Shown here one piece after another: positions 55,008 to 64,000 of a DNA stretch of 64,000 nt (its first letter is position 1; the number at the start of each line of letters is the position of its first letter). A program made the position numbers and the translations under genes. The DNA is taken from NCBI GenBank assembly GCA_016281125.1, contig JAEEIA010000001.1:1-64000 (forward strand), in the 5' to 3' direction. This DNA comes from Oscillospiraceae bacterium. Lineage in GTDB: Bacteria; Bacillota; Clostridia; Oscillospirales; Ruminococcaceae. The notes under the pieces were generated by a model. That model worked only from the letters and a program-made list of their open reading frames with translations, searched no databases and was not told where the DNA came from.

Positions 55008-57827
55008 ATGCTCGATAAAATCATTATCCGCGGTGCCAGAGAGCACAATCTCAAGAATATCAATCTGGAGATTCCGCGGGATAAACTGGTTGTGTTTACG
55101 GGGCTTTCCGGTTCCGGAAAATCCTCGCTTGCCTTTGATACGATCTATGCAGACGGACAGCGGCGCTATATGGAGTCGCTGTCCTCTTATGCGCGGCAGT
55201 TTCTGGGGCAGATGGAGAAGCCCGACGTGGACAGCATTGAGGGACTGTCCCCGGCGATTTCCATTGACCAGAAAACGACGTCCAAGAACCCACGCTCGAC
55301 GGTCGGCACGGTCACGGAGATTTACGACTATCTCCGTCTGCTCTATGCGCGCATCGGTACGCCGCACTGTCCGGTCTGCGGCAGGGAGATTGTGCAGCAG
55401 ACCGTTGACCAGATCACCGAGCAGATTCTCGCGCTGCCGGAGGGGACGAAGCTGCAGTTACTGGCACCGATTGTCCGCGGCAGAAAGGGCGAATATACCA
55501 AAGAGCTGGAGCAGGCGAAGAAATCCGGCTATGTCCGCGTGCGCGTGGACGGCAGTATCTACGATCTCTCCGAGAAGATCAAAATGGACAAGAACAAAAA
55601 GCACAGCATTGAGATTGTCGTGGACAGACTGGTCGTCCGGGAGAGCATCCGCTCGCGTCTGGCTGACAGCATTGAAACGGCGACGGCCCTGACGGACGGG
55701 CTTGTGCTGTTTGATATCATCGGCGGGGAGGAGCAGCTCTTTTCGCTGTCCTATGCCTGCCCGGAGCACGGCATCTCCGTGGAGGAGCTGACCCCGCGGA
55801 TGTTCTCGTTCAACAATCCCTACGGCGCGTGCGAAACCTGTACGGGTCTTGGTGTGTTTGCGGAATTTGATCCGGAACTGCTGATGCCGAACAAGTCGCT
55901 GTCCATACAGGAGGGCGGCTTCAAGGTGCTCGGCTGGAACTGGAAGGATCCGAAATCTGTCGCAAATATGTATGCAAATGCGCTGCATGAGGCTTACGGC
56001 GTCCCGCTGGATGTGCCGCTAAAAAAGCTGACTAAGGAGCAGCGCGACCTGTTCCTTTACGGCACCGGCGACGAGGAACTGACGCTGCATCAGGCGCCGG
56101 AATACGGCGGCGCGACCTATGTTCACCCGTTTGAGGGTCTGATTCCGAATCTGAAGCGGCGCTATCAGACGGCGGGGCAGTGGGCCAAGGACGAGCTTCA
56201 GCAGTATATGAGCGAGGTGCCCTGCCCGGACTGCAAGGGCAGACGCTTAAAGCCGGTGTCGCTCTCCGTTACGGTCGGCGGCATTGACATTGACGCGCTC
56301 TGCCGCAAGAGTGTCCGCGACCTTGTACGCTTCTTCAATGAGATTCAGCTGACCGAACGCCAGATGATGATTGCGCGGCTGATTATCAAGGAGATCCGCG
56401 CAAGACTGGGCTTTCTGGAAAGCGTCGGCCTCGGGTATCTGACTTTGGCGCGCGCGGCGGGATCCCTCTCCGGCGGCGAAAGCCAGCGCATCCGCCTTGC
56501 AACGCAGATCGGCTCTTCTCTGATGGGCGTGCTGTATATTCTGGACGAACCGAGCATCGGTCTGCACCAGCGGGACAATGAAAAGCTGATTGCGACGCTG
56601 AAACGCCTCCGCGACTGCGGCAATACGCTGATTGTTGTGGAGCATGACGACGACACGATGCGCGCAGCGGATTATATCGTGGATATCGGCCCGGGTGCGG
56701 GCGTTCACGGCGGCGAGATTGTCTGTGCCGGAACGCTGGACGAGATTATCAAATGCCCGGATTCCGAAACCGGCGCGTATCTCAGCGGGCGCAAAAAGGT
56801 ACCTGTGCCGGAAATCAGGCGGAGAGGCTCCGGTGAGGAGCTGGTGATCTACGGTGCATCGGTCAACAATCTGAAAGGCATTGACGTACACTTCCCGCTC
56901 GGCAAGCTGATCTGTGTGACCGGTGTATCCGGCTCGGGCAAGTCCTCTCTGGTCAACGAGGTGCTGTATAAGTATCTTGCATCGCACCTGAACCGTGCGA
57001 AGATCCGTTCCTCCGGCTATGACCGCATTGAGGGCGCCGAGCTGCTCGACAAGGTCATCTGTATCGACCAGTCACCAATCGGGAGAACGCCGCGCTCGAA
57101 TCCCGCGACCTATACCGGTGTGTTCGGGGATATCCGCGAGCTGTTCGCGCAGACGCAGGATGCAAAGACACGCGGCTACGGCCCGGGACGCTTTTCGTTC
57201 AATGTCAAGGGCGGCCGCTGCGAGGCATGCGAGGGCGACGGCATCGTCAAGATTGAGATGCATTTTCTGCCGGATGTGTATGTGCCCTGCGACGTCTGCA
57301 AGGGCGCGCGGTATAACCACGAAACGCTGGAGGTCAAATATAAGGGCAAGACCATCAGCGATGTGCTGGAAATGACCGTTGAGGAGGGCTGCGAATTCTT
57401 CTCCGCGATTCCGAAGATCGCCAAAAAGCTGAATACCCTGCGCGATGTCGGGCTCGGGTATATCAAAATCGGACAGCCAGCAACGACGCTTTCCGGCGGC
57501 GAGGCGCAGCGCGTCAAGCTCTCGACGGAGCTGCAAAAGCGCGCGACCGGCCGGACGATCTATATTCTCGACGAGCCGACGACCGGCCTGCACAATGCGG
57601 ATGTTCACCGGCTGATTACGGTGCTCCAGCAGCTTGCGGATACCGGCAATACACTCGTTGTGATTGAGCACAACATGGACGTGATCAAGGTCGCGGATCA
57701 TATCATCGACCTCGGCCCCGAGGGCGGCGACGGCGGCGGCATGATCGTTGCGGAGGGGACGCCCGAGGAGATTGCGGCCTGTGAAGCGTCGTATACAGGA
57801 CAGTTCCTGCGCGATTATCTGAAATGA
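55008..57827 (+). CDS. uvrA: Excinuclease ABC subunit A
   Basis: [62 protein letters not shown]. Confidence 0.98.
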   Translation: MLDKIIIRGAREHNLKNINLEIPRDKLVVFTGLSGSGKSSLAFDTIYADGQRRYMESLSSYARQFLGQMEKPDVDSIEGLSPAISIDQKTTSKNPRSTVGTVTEIYDYLRLLYARIGTPHCPVCGREIVQQTVDQITEQILALPEGTKLQLLAPIVRGRKGEYTKELEQAKKSGYVRVRVDGSIYDLSEKIKMDKNKKHSIEIVVDRLVVRESIRSRLADSIETATALTDGLVLFDIIGGEEQLFSLSYACPEHGISVEELTPRMFSFNNPYGACETCTGLGVFAEFDPELLMPNKSLSIQEGGFKVLGWNWKDPKSVANMYANALHEAYGVPLDVPLKKLTKEQRDLFLYGTGDEELTLHQAPEYGGATYVHPFEGLIPNLKRRYQTAGQWAKDELQQYMSEVPCPDCKGRRLKPVSLSVTVGGIDIDALCRKSVRDLVRFFNEIQLTERQMMIARLIIKEIRARLGFLESVGLGYLTLARAAGSLSGGESQRIRLATQIGSSLMGVLYILDEPSIGLHQRDNEKLIATLKRLRDCGNTLIVVEHDDDTMRAADYIVDIGPGAGVHGGEIVCAGTLDEIIKCPDSETGAYLSGRKKVPVPEIRRRGSGEELVIYGASVNNLKGIDVHFPLGKLICVTGVSGSGKSSLVNEVLYKYLASHLNRAKIRSSGYDRIEGAELLDKVICIDQSPIGRTPRSNPATYTGVFGDIRELFAQTQDAKTRGYGPGRFSFNVKGGRCEACEGDGIVKIEMHFLPDVYVPCDVCKGARYNHETLEVKYKGKTISDVLEMTVEEGCEFFSAIPKIAKKLNTLRDVGLGYIKIGQPATTLSGGEAQRVKLSTELQKRATGRTIYILDEPTTGLHNADVHRLITVLQQLADTGNTLVVIEHNMDVIKVADHIIDLGPEGGDGGGMIVAEGTPEEIAACEASYTGQFLRDYLK

Positions 57828-57899
57828 GGCATGTTTTCTCCCGCTGCGTCATAGGATAAAACAGAGCGCAGACAACAGAACAAAACGGAGGTGTGTCCG

Positions 57900-58277
57900 G
57901 TGATTCGGGGCATTCATCATATTTCCATGAAATGCGGCACGGCAGCCGAATACCAGCAGGCAAAGGATTTCTATTTGCAGATACTCGGGCTGCGCGCCGT
58001 GCGCGAATGGGCTGAGGGCATCATGATTGACACGGGCTGCGGCCTGATTGAGATTTTCAGCAGCGGCGCGGGCATCCGGGAAAAGGGTGCGATCCGGCAT
58101 TTTGCCCTGCTGACCGACGACGTAGACGGTCTTGCCGCACGGATCAGAGCCGCGGGCTATGATGTGTTCATCGAGCCGAATGACCGTGTGATTCCGTCGG
58201 ATCCGCCGTTCCCGCTGCGGATGGCCTTCTGCACGGGGCCGCTCGGCGAGGAGATCGAACTGTTTCGTGAGCTGTAA
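57900..58277 (+). CDS. VOC/glyoxalase family protein (GTG start)
   Basis: IRGIHHISMKCGTAAEYQQAKDFYLQILGLRAVREW; EEIELFREL; GGAGG SD. Confidence 0.85.
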   Translation: MIRGIHHISMKCGTAAEYQQAKDFYLQILGLRAVREWAEGIMIDTGCGLIEIFSSGAGIREKGAIRHFALLTDDVDGLAARIRAAGYDVFIEPNDRVIPSDPPFPLRMAFCTGPLGEEIELFREL

Positions 58278-58294
58278 GATAAGCGGGGGAGAGC

Positions 58295-58558
58295 ATGGGA
58301 ACAGAGCACAGCGCAATACTGGAAAACCGCGAAAGATTGCAATTATCCGGCGTCACGGCCATCGACAGCTTTGATGACCGCGCCGTGGTGCTGTATACAA
58401 GCTGCGGACAGCTGACAATTCTCGGCAGGCAGCTGCATATGCAGCAGATCAGTGTGGAAACCGGGGACGTGATCGTCGAGGGCGAGGTGCAGGCCATGCG
58501 GTACAGCGACCGCAGCCGCACGGCGCCGGACGGACTGCTCGGGCGGCTGCTGCGATGA
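58295..58558 (+). CDS. yabP: Spore coat/cortex protein YabP
   Basis: ENRERLQLSGVTAIDSFDDRAVVLYTSCGQLTILGRQLHMQQISVETGDVIVEGEV. Confidence 0.85.
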   Translation: MGTEHSAILENRERLQLSGVTAIDSFDDRAVVLYTSCGQLTILGRQLHMQQISVETGDVIVEGEVQAMRYSDRSRTAPDGLLGRLLR

Positions 58559-58947
58559 CGCCGCATCTGACCGTCGGGCAGGAGCTGATGCGTTTTGCGC
58601 AGAGCATGCTGCTCGGGCTGCCTGCGGGACTGCTGCTCGATCTGTTCCGGACGCTCCGCGCACTGCTGCCGCATCATGCGCTGACAGTGTTCCTTGAGGA
58701 TGCACTGTACACATTTTCGCTGTGCCTGCTGCTGCAATGCTTCGTCTGGATGTACGCGGACACCGCACTGCGCTGGCAGTATGCATGCGGGGAGCTGCTC
58801 GGGCTTTCGGTTTACATGCTGACAGCCGGGCGCTTATGGGGTCACTTCCTGCTGCAGATCCGCAGACTGCGGCAATATATCGGCAGAATGCTGACCGTTC
58901 ATACAGAAAAAAACGCGGAACAGAAAAAAATCTCCGAAAGCACTTGA
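58555..58947 (+). CDS. yabQ: Spore cortex protein YabQ
   Basis: Membrane protein overlapping yabP, LLGLPAGLLLDLFRTLR; conserved gene order. Confidence 0.8.
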   Translation: MTPHLTVGQELMRFAQSMLLGLPAGLLLDLFRTLRALLPHHALTVFLEDALYTFSLCLLLQCFVWMYADTALRWQYACGELLGLSVYMLTAGRLWGHFLLQIRRLRQYIGRMLTVHTEKNAEQKKISEST

Positions 58948-58972
58948 CGTTTTCCGCGCTTTGCTGTATAAT
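58944..58972 (+). promoter_or_regulatory. Promoter upstream of the divIC-like gene
   Basis: TTGACG-N17-TATAAT. Confidence 0.7.
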
Positions 58973-59054
58973 AAAACTGTATCTTTATCGGATACGGCAA
59001 GAGAGAGAGCCCGCGACAGTGAACGCCGGGCATGTCAGAACGGAGAAAGTGACC

Positions 59055-59381
59055 ATGGAACGGAACAAGGGTATTCGCCGCGAGGCCGCAAAGGTGCGCA
59101 GACGCGCCGTTGCGGAGTGGCTGATCACCCGCATTGCAGCCGTCATTCTGCTGATCGCCTGTATCATTTCATTTGTATCGACACAGGCGGCGCTGAATGA
59201 GAAGCGGCAGGAGCAGGCGGAGTTGGAAGCCGCAATCGAGCAGGCGACAGATGAATATATTGAGCTGGAAAAATTCGTGGAGGCGGATGATCTGGAGGGG
59301 TATATGGAAAAGGCCGCGATTGAGGATCTCAATTACGCCTACCCGAATGAGCGCCGCTTTTATGACACGTCGAGAAACTAA
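59055..59381 (+). CDS. FtsB/DivIC-like septum formation initiator
   Basis: One TM plus coiled coil, yabP-yabQ-divIC gene order. Confidence 0.75.
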   Translation: MERNKGIRREAAKVRRRAVAEWLITRIAAVILLIACIISFVSTQAALNEKRQEQAELEAAIEQATDEYIELEKFVEADDLEGYMEKAAIEDLNYAYPNERRFYDTSRN

Positions 59382-59398
59382 GCACAGAAAGGATCAGT

Positions 59399-59848
59399 AT
59401 GCAGCTGGAAATCGGACAGATCTATGAGGGTCGTGTGCGGAGCATTACGCAGTACGGCGCGTTTGTTGAGGTCAGCGGGGAAACACCGCAGGACAGTGTG
59501 ACGGGCATGGTGCATATCTCGGAGGTCGCAAATACGTTTGTGAAGGAAATCCGTGATTTTCTGCACGAGGACGATACCGTGCGGGTGAAGGTCATCGGTG
59601 TGAATCCGCAGGGCAAGATCAGCATGTCTGTGAAGCAGGCAGCAGAACCGCAGCCGGAGCAGCAGAAGCCGCGCAGACCCCGCGAACAGCAGAAACCGCG
59701 TATCTACGAGCCGAAGCGATCAGTGCCGCAGTCGGAGATGAGCTTTGAGGATAAGCTGCTGCATTTCAAGCAGACCAGCGAGGACAAGATCTGTGATCTG
59801 AAGCGGGGCAGCGAGCGCAGAGGCGGCTCCCGCAGCAGAAGAAGCTGA
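59399..59848 (+). CDS. S1 RNA-binding domain protein (YabR-like)
   Basis: IGQIYEGRVRSITQYGAFVEV...GMVHISEVANTFVKEIRDFL...VKVIGVNPQGKISMSVKQ. Confidence 0.92.
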   Translation: MQLEIGQIYEGRVRSITQYGAFVEVSGETPQDSVTGMVHISEVANTFVKEIRDFLHEDDTVRVKVIGVNPQGKISMSVKQAAEPQPEQQKPRRPREQQKPRIYEPKRSVPQSEMSFEDKLLHFKQTSEDKICDLKRGSERRGGSRSRRS

Positions 59849-59861
59849 ATCGCAATGTTAA

Positions 59862-59892
59862 GGCCTCCGGATGTCCGGAGGCTTTTTTATAC
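59862..59892 (+). terminator. Rho-independent terminator
   Basis: GGCCTCCGGATGTCCGGAGGCTTTTTTAT. Confidence 0.85.
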
Positions 59893-59927
59893 GGATCCGC
59901 TGATATGAAAACAGAAAGCAGGCAAAT

Positions 59928-60680
59928 ATGAAAGACGATTTTTTCCGCCGCCGCATCATAGATCTTGCGGAGCAGGCGGATCGCACCGGACGCTTTACGT
60001 TCACGGATTTTCTGACGGAAGCGGAATACGGTGAATATCTTGCCGTGCGGGAGCAGCTCCCGCGCTGCGGCTGTACGGTCTGGGGCGGACATGAGAATGC
60101 CGACCGCGTCATGCTGCGATTCGGGAGTGAGGCGCAGCTCGGCTATGAGGAGCCGTTCCCGATTGTCTGCGTGGCGGTGCAGCCGGTGCAGGAGAAATTC
60201 GCGGAGCAGCTCAGTCACCGCGACGTGCTCGGTGCGGTGATGCATCTTGGCATCGAGCGCGGACAGACCGGCGATATTCTGACAGAGGGCAAGGCAGCCT
60301 ATCTGTTCTGCACGCCGGCCATGGGCGATTATATCTGCCGGGAAATGACGCGCGTGAAGCATACGACTGTTTGCTGCGCCGTGACGGACACGCTGCCGGA
60401 GGCCGCGGAAACGCATTTTGAAACGGTGACGGTGCAGGCGGCGTCCTCGCGCATTGACGGACTCATTGCAAAGCTGTATCACATGTCCCGCGGGGAGTGC
60501 CTGGCGCTGTTCCGTGCCGGAAAGGTCGCGCTCGGCGGTGCGGTGACGGAAAACAGCAGCGCGCAGCTCAAGCCCGGAGATGTGGTTTCGGTGCGCGGCT
60601 GCGGCAAATTCCGCTATGCGGGCGTTACCGGCACAACCCGCAAGGGCAATCAGATCATTGCACTGGAACGGTTCGTATAA
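59928..60680 (+). CDS. ylmH: YlmH-like S4-domain RNA-binding protein
   Basis: TFTDFLTEAEY; SRIDGLIAKLYHMSRGECLALFRAGKVALGG. Confidence 0.85.
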   Translation: MKDDFFRRRIIDLAEQADRTGRFTFTDFLTEAEYGEYLAVREQLPRCGCTVWGGHENADRVMLRFGSEAQLGYEEPFPIVCVAVQPVQEKFAEQLSHRDVLGAVMHLGIERGQTGDILTEGKAAYLFCTPAMGDYICREMTRVKHTTVCCAVTDTLPEAAETHFETVTVQAASSRIDGLIAKLYHMSRGECLALFRAGKVALGGAVTENSSAQLKPGDVVSVRGCGKFRYAGVTGTTRKGNQIIALERFV

Positions 60681-60697
60681 CATTTTATTGCAGCGCA

Positions 60698-60725
60698 GCC
60701 CTGTGATCTGTTCACAGGGCTTTGG
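60698..60725 (+). terminator. Terminator-like hairpin
   Basis: AGCCCTGTGATCTGTTCACAGGGCTTTGG. Confidence 0.65.
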
Positions 60726-60741
60726 CATGTCATCTGCAAAA

Positions 60742-60755
60742 TGACAGAATTGTCA
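60742..60755 (+). promoter_or_regulatory. Putative BceR-like response regulator operator
   Basis: TGACA-GAAT-TGTCA upstream of a -10-like TATCAT at 60790-60795. Confidence 0.45.
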
Positions 60756-60826
60756 CGTTCAAATTCACGGAGCAGTCATATTGACATGGTATCATAAAGA
60801 CATCAAAACGAACGGAGGAATCCACC

Positions 60827-61516
60827 ATGGAAATTCTGAGAGTTGAAAACGTAGTCAAACAGTACGGCGAGGGCGAAACCGCAGTGCGCGCGCTCGACGG
60901 CGTATCCTTTACCGTTGAGAAAGGCGAATTCGTTTCGGTGATCGGCCCGTCCGGCAGCGGTAAATCCACTTTGCTGCATATTCTGGGCGGCGTGGACAAG
61001 CCGACCTCCGGCAAGGTCTTTATCGACGGCACCGATCTCGGCGCGCTCAGCGCGGACAAGCTGGCGGTGTTCCGCCGCCGTCAGATCGGTCTGGTGTATC
61101 AGTTTTACAATCTGATGCCGGTGCTGAATGTCGATGAAAACATTGCGCTGCCGCATCTGCTGGACGGCCGCAAGCTCGATCAGGAACGGCTGGACAGCAT
61201 CGTGAAGCACCTCGGCCTGACGGAGCGCCGTCAGAATCTTCCGGGACAGCTTTCCGGCGGCCAGCAGCAGCGCGTGTCGATCGGCAGAGCGCTGTACAGC
61301 CGCCCGGCGATTCTGCTGGCGGATGAGCCGACCGGCAACCTCGACCGCAAGACCGGCGACGAGATCGCGGCGCTCCTGAAAGAATCCAACCGCGTGCAGA
61401 AGCAGACGCTGATCCTGATTACCCACGACGAGCGCCTTGCCATGCAGGCAGACCGCGTCTTTTATCTGGAGGACGGCAGACTTGTCCGGAACGAAACAGT
61501 CCGGACAAAAATGTAA
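60827..61516 (+). CDS. ABC transporter ATP-binding protein (MacB/BceA-type)
   Basis: VIGPSGSGKSTLLHILGGVDKPTSGKV; LSGGQQQRVSIGRALYSRPAILLADEPTGNLD. Confidence 0.95.
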   Translation: MEILRVENVVKQYGEGETAVRALDGVSFTVEKGEFVSVIGPSGSGKSTLLHILGGVDKPTSGKVFIDGTDLGALSADKLAVFRRRQIGLVYQFYNLMPVLNVDENIALPHLLDGRKLDQERLDSIVKHLGLTERRQNLPGQLSGGQQQRVSIGRALYSRPAILLADEPTGNLDRKTGDEIAALLKESNRVQKQTLILITHDERLAMQADRVFYLEDGRLVRNETVRTKM

Positions 61517-61534
61517 AAAGCGGGGGACAGAGCC

Positions 61535-64000
61535 ATGAAAAGCAGCAACATTATTTTTCAGGTGACAAAGCATTATATGAAGCGCAACCGCCGCCGCACG
61601 GTCATCACCTTTATCGGCATTGTGTTCATGGTCATGCTGATGACCTGTGTCTTTGCGGGCAAAAAGACTGCCCTTTCATATCTGGAGCATGTTGCTTCAA
61701 AGGATAAGGGCAGCTGGCATATGACGGCCTACGACCTGACACCGGACGAGGCAGACCGCATTGCGGCGCTGGACGACGTTGATTATATCGGGCGTTCCGC
61801 GCAGCTTGGACAGCTGGATTTTGCGCAGAGTGCCGATCCGGGATACAAGCCGTTTCTGGATCTCAGAGCCTATTCGCCGGAGTCGCTGGAATTCTTCTGC
61901 ATCCGGATGAAGGAAGGCCGCTTCCCCGAAAATGCAAACGAGGTCGTGATCAGCAGCTCTGCCGCGGAGGACGGTTCTGCCATTCAGATCGGTGATCATA
62001 TCAGCGGTGCGTTCTTCCGCAGAACGATCACCGGCATCAACCCGAAAAACAAGGAATCCGTTTTCCCGTATGATAACCTTGTCCTGCAATACGGCGAAAC
62101 CCTTGAAGTCCCCGGCAGCTTTATGTCGTATTCCGAGAATCCAGATTATACGGAGGAAAGAGTACCGACCGGTGCAGACGCAGATATGACTGTGGTCGGC
62201 ATCATGGAAACGCCGTCCTTTGAAAAGAAGGCCGGTGCGTCCTATATCGCGATCTGCGGCATGGACGGTCTTTCACCCAGCCGCGTAAATGCCGCGATCC
62301 GCTTTGCGGAGAACCGTTCGGTAGATCCGTTTGAACTGGAGGAGCAGATCCGGGAGATCACCGGACGCGATACGAAAACAGAAACCAATGATATGCTGCT
62401 GGCATTTTCGGCAAACAGCTCTTACAGCGGTTTGAATGAGATGACCGTCATGATCGAGATGTTTTTCACGGTGCTGATTATGGCAGCATCCATGATCCTG
62501 ATCTACAATGTGTTCAACATGTCATTTGCAGAGCGTGCAAAGTATCTCGGCATGCTCGCATCGGTCGGTGCGACGAAGCATCAGAAGCGGCAGAGTATTT
62601 ACTACGAGTGCTTTGTGTTGCTGATTCCTGCGCTGCCGCTCGGCATTCTGGCGGGGCTCGGTCTGGTCTACGGTGCAATGCATCTGCTGAAGCCGGGGCT
62701 TGATACGATTCTTTCTCTGACGAGCTTCGGCTTAACGGAAGGCGCTCCGGTGAAGCTCTTTGCAGACGGGAAGGCGATCGGCCTTGTGATTCTGATGAGT
62801 GCAGCCACGGTGATGATCTCTGTGCTGATCCCGGCATATCAAATCGGAAAGATCCAGCCGGTCGAGAGCGTGCGCGGCAATGCTGAAATCGCGAAGAAAA
62901 AGAATTTTGCGACGAAAACCCGTCTGCTTGCAAAGGGAAAGCCGGAACGTCTGCTTGCAGAAAATGCTGTCAGCAGATCCGGTCATCTGACAAAGGGCAT
63001 CATCCGCAGCATTGCCGTGTTCAGTGTGCTGACCATGGTGACGCTTTACGGCGCACAGGCTGTCATTCATGTTATGACGGCCATGTCCGAAGAAGAGGGC
63101 TGGGACTATATTCCGGAAACCTTTGATTATTACGCAATGGCAGAGGATGAAGCTGATTATCAGAACCTTTCTGCACTGGAGAAAAGCAGCATCGTAACTG
63201 CATACAAGGAGATCACCGACGGCTTCACATGGCTCAGCAGTTGTTATGTCAGTGATGCGTATATCGACGCGCTCAGGGAAATCTATTTGCAGTTTGATAA
63301 CCACACGGAGGCAGACTGGAATACGTATTATGAAAAGCACGGCGATATCCAGCAGATTCATGTGCTTGCAGTGGACGATGCCGATTTTCAGGCGCTGGCG
63401 AAAAGCGGGGATGCGGATATGCAGATTGCCGGTGACAGCAATATTCCTGCCGTTCTGGTTTATAATGAAGCACATCCTTCAACAGAGTATTTCCGGTTCG
63501 GATCGGAGAATCACGAATACCGGTATTTCACAGTGGATGACGTGATCAATGTACCGAAGGGCGGAACGATCGAGGTGAAGGGCGACCAGATCCTGGAACC
63601 CGGTACACCGATGACGGTTGCAGGCTTTGTCACGCCGGAATCCGCGAAAAATCTGATCCGGATCAGAACGGCTGTGCCGTACCTGCTTCTGAACCGCAGT
63701 GCATACGAGCTGCTCTGTGAAGAAATGGAGTTTTATTCTCCGGTGGTCTTTCTTGCAGCGGATCCTGAAAACAAAGAGAGTGTGGCTGCACAGCTCAAAG
63801 AGATCAAAACCGAAAGCGAGGCGCGCGGCAGCGATGTCGCAGTCGGGGATTACAGCAAGCGCAACATCACACTGAACATCCGGCAGGCGGTGACGGCAAT
63901 CGTTCGCGTGCTGGCATACAGCTTCACGGTGTTGGTTTCGATGATCTGCCTGCTCAACCTGTTCAATTCGATTCGAGGTAGGGCGGCTGAGCGTACACAG
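61535..64000 (+). CDS. FtsX-like ABC transporter permease, truncated by window end
   Basis: Open frame from MKSSNIIFQVTKHYMKRNRRRTVITFIGIVFMVML to window end with no stop; multiple TM segments; YLGMLASVGATKHQ. Confidence 0.9.
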   Translation, partial: MKSSNIIFQVTKHYMKRNRRRTVITFIGIVFMVMLMTCVFAGKKTALSYLEHVASKDKGSWHMTAYDLTPDEADRIAALDDVDYIGRSAQLGQLDFAQSADPGYKPFLDLRAYSPESLEFFCIRMKEGRFPENANEVVISSSAAEDGSAIQIGDHISGAFFRRTITGINPKNKESVFPYDNLVLQYGETLEVPGSFMSYSENPDYTEERVPTGADADMTVVGIMETPSFEKKAGASYIAICGMDGLSPSRVNAAIRFAENRSVDPFELEEQIREITGRDTKTETNDMLLAFSANSSYSGLNEMTVMIEMFFTVLIMAASMILIYNVFNMSFAERAKYLGMLASVGATKHQKRQSIYYECFVLLIPALPLGILAGLGLVYGAMHLLKPGLDTILSLTSFGLTEGAPVKLFADGKAIGLVILMSAATVMISVLIPAYQIGKIQPVESVRGNAEIAKKKNFATKTRLLAKGKPERLLAENAVSRSGHLTKGIIRSIAVFSVLTMVTLYGAQAVIHVMTAMSEEEGWDYIPETFDYYAMAEDEADYQNLSALEKSSIVTAYKEITDGFTWLSSCYVSDAYIDALREIYLQFDNHTEADWNTYYEKHGDIQQIHVLAVDDADFQALAKSGDADMQIAGDSNIPAVLVYNEAHPSTEYFRFGSENHEYRYFTVDDVINVPKGGTIEVKGDQILEPGTPMTVAGFVTPESAKNLIRIRTAVPYLLLNRSAYELLCEEMEFYSPVVFLAADPENKESVAAQLKEIKTESEARGSDVAVGDYSKRNITLNIRQAVTAIVRVLAYSFTVLVSMICLLNLFNSIRGRAAERTQ

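Overview
Gene-dense bacterial chromosome segment. Protein content (SigG, YabP/YabQ, FtsK/SpoIIIE, a C-type [FeFe] hydrogenase, a serpin) suggests a Ruminococcus-like clostridium, but taxonomy is inference only. No rRNA, tRNA, CRISPR, phage or transposon was recognised.

Main blocks: (1) 3.8-16.3 kb, a signalling locus with a TerY-P-like triad (PP2C, vWA, Ser/Thr kinase with zinc ribbon). It sits beside a predicted Zn cytidine-deaminase-fold protein, a likely deaminase pseudoenzyme with a GGYPQQ low-complexity tail, a zinc-ribbon/LRR protein and two GGDEF proteins with degenerate signature motifs. (2) 16.6-19.5 kb, a DivIVA-like coiled-coil protein and a sensory-type [FeFe] hydrogenase. (3) 19.7-30.1 kb, a polyamine gene cluster (aguA, nspC, carboxynorspermidine dehydrogenase, speE, speA-like) interrupted by five tandem immunity-like paralogs, one carrying an in-frame amber codon. 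(4) Housekeeping genes: sigG, yigZ-like, tmcAL, ackA, cdd, SBP, xth, uppP, ftsK, kptA, uvrA, yabP/yabQ/divIC/S1, ylmH. (5) Two ECF sigma modules flanking a lipoprotein serpin. (6) A terminal ABC transporter whose permease runs off the window.

Best candidates for something undescribed: the TerY-P/deaminase/pseudo-deaminase locus, the five-paralog array, and a free-standing ~90-nt sRNA candidate at about 45141-45229. All homology calls come from reading motifs by eye; no database search was run.
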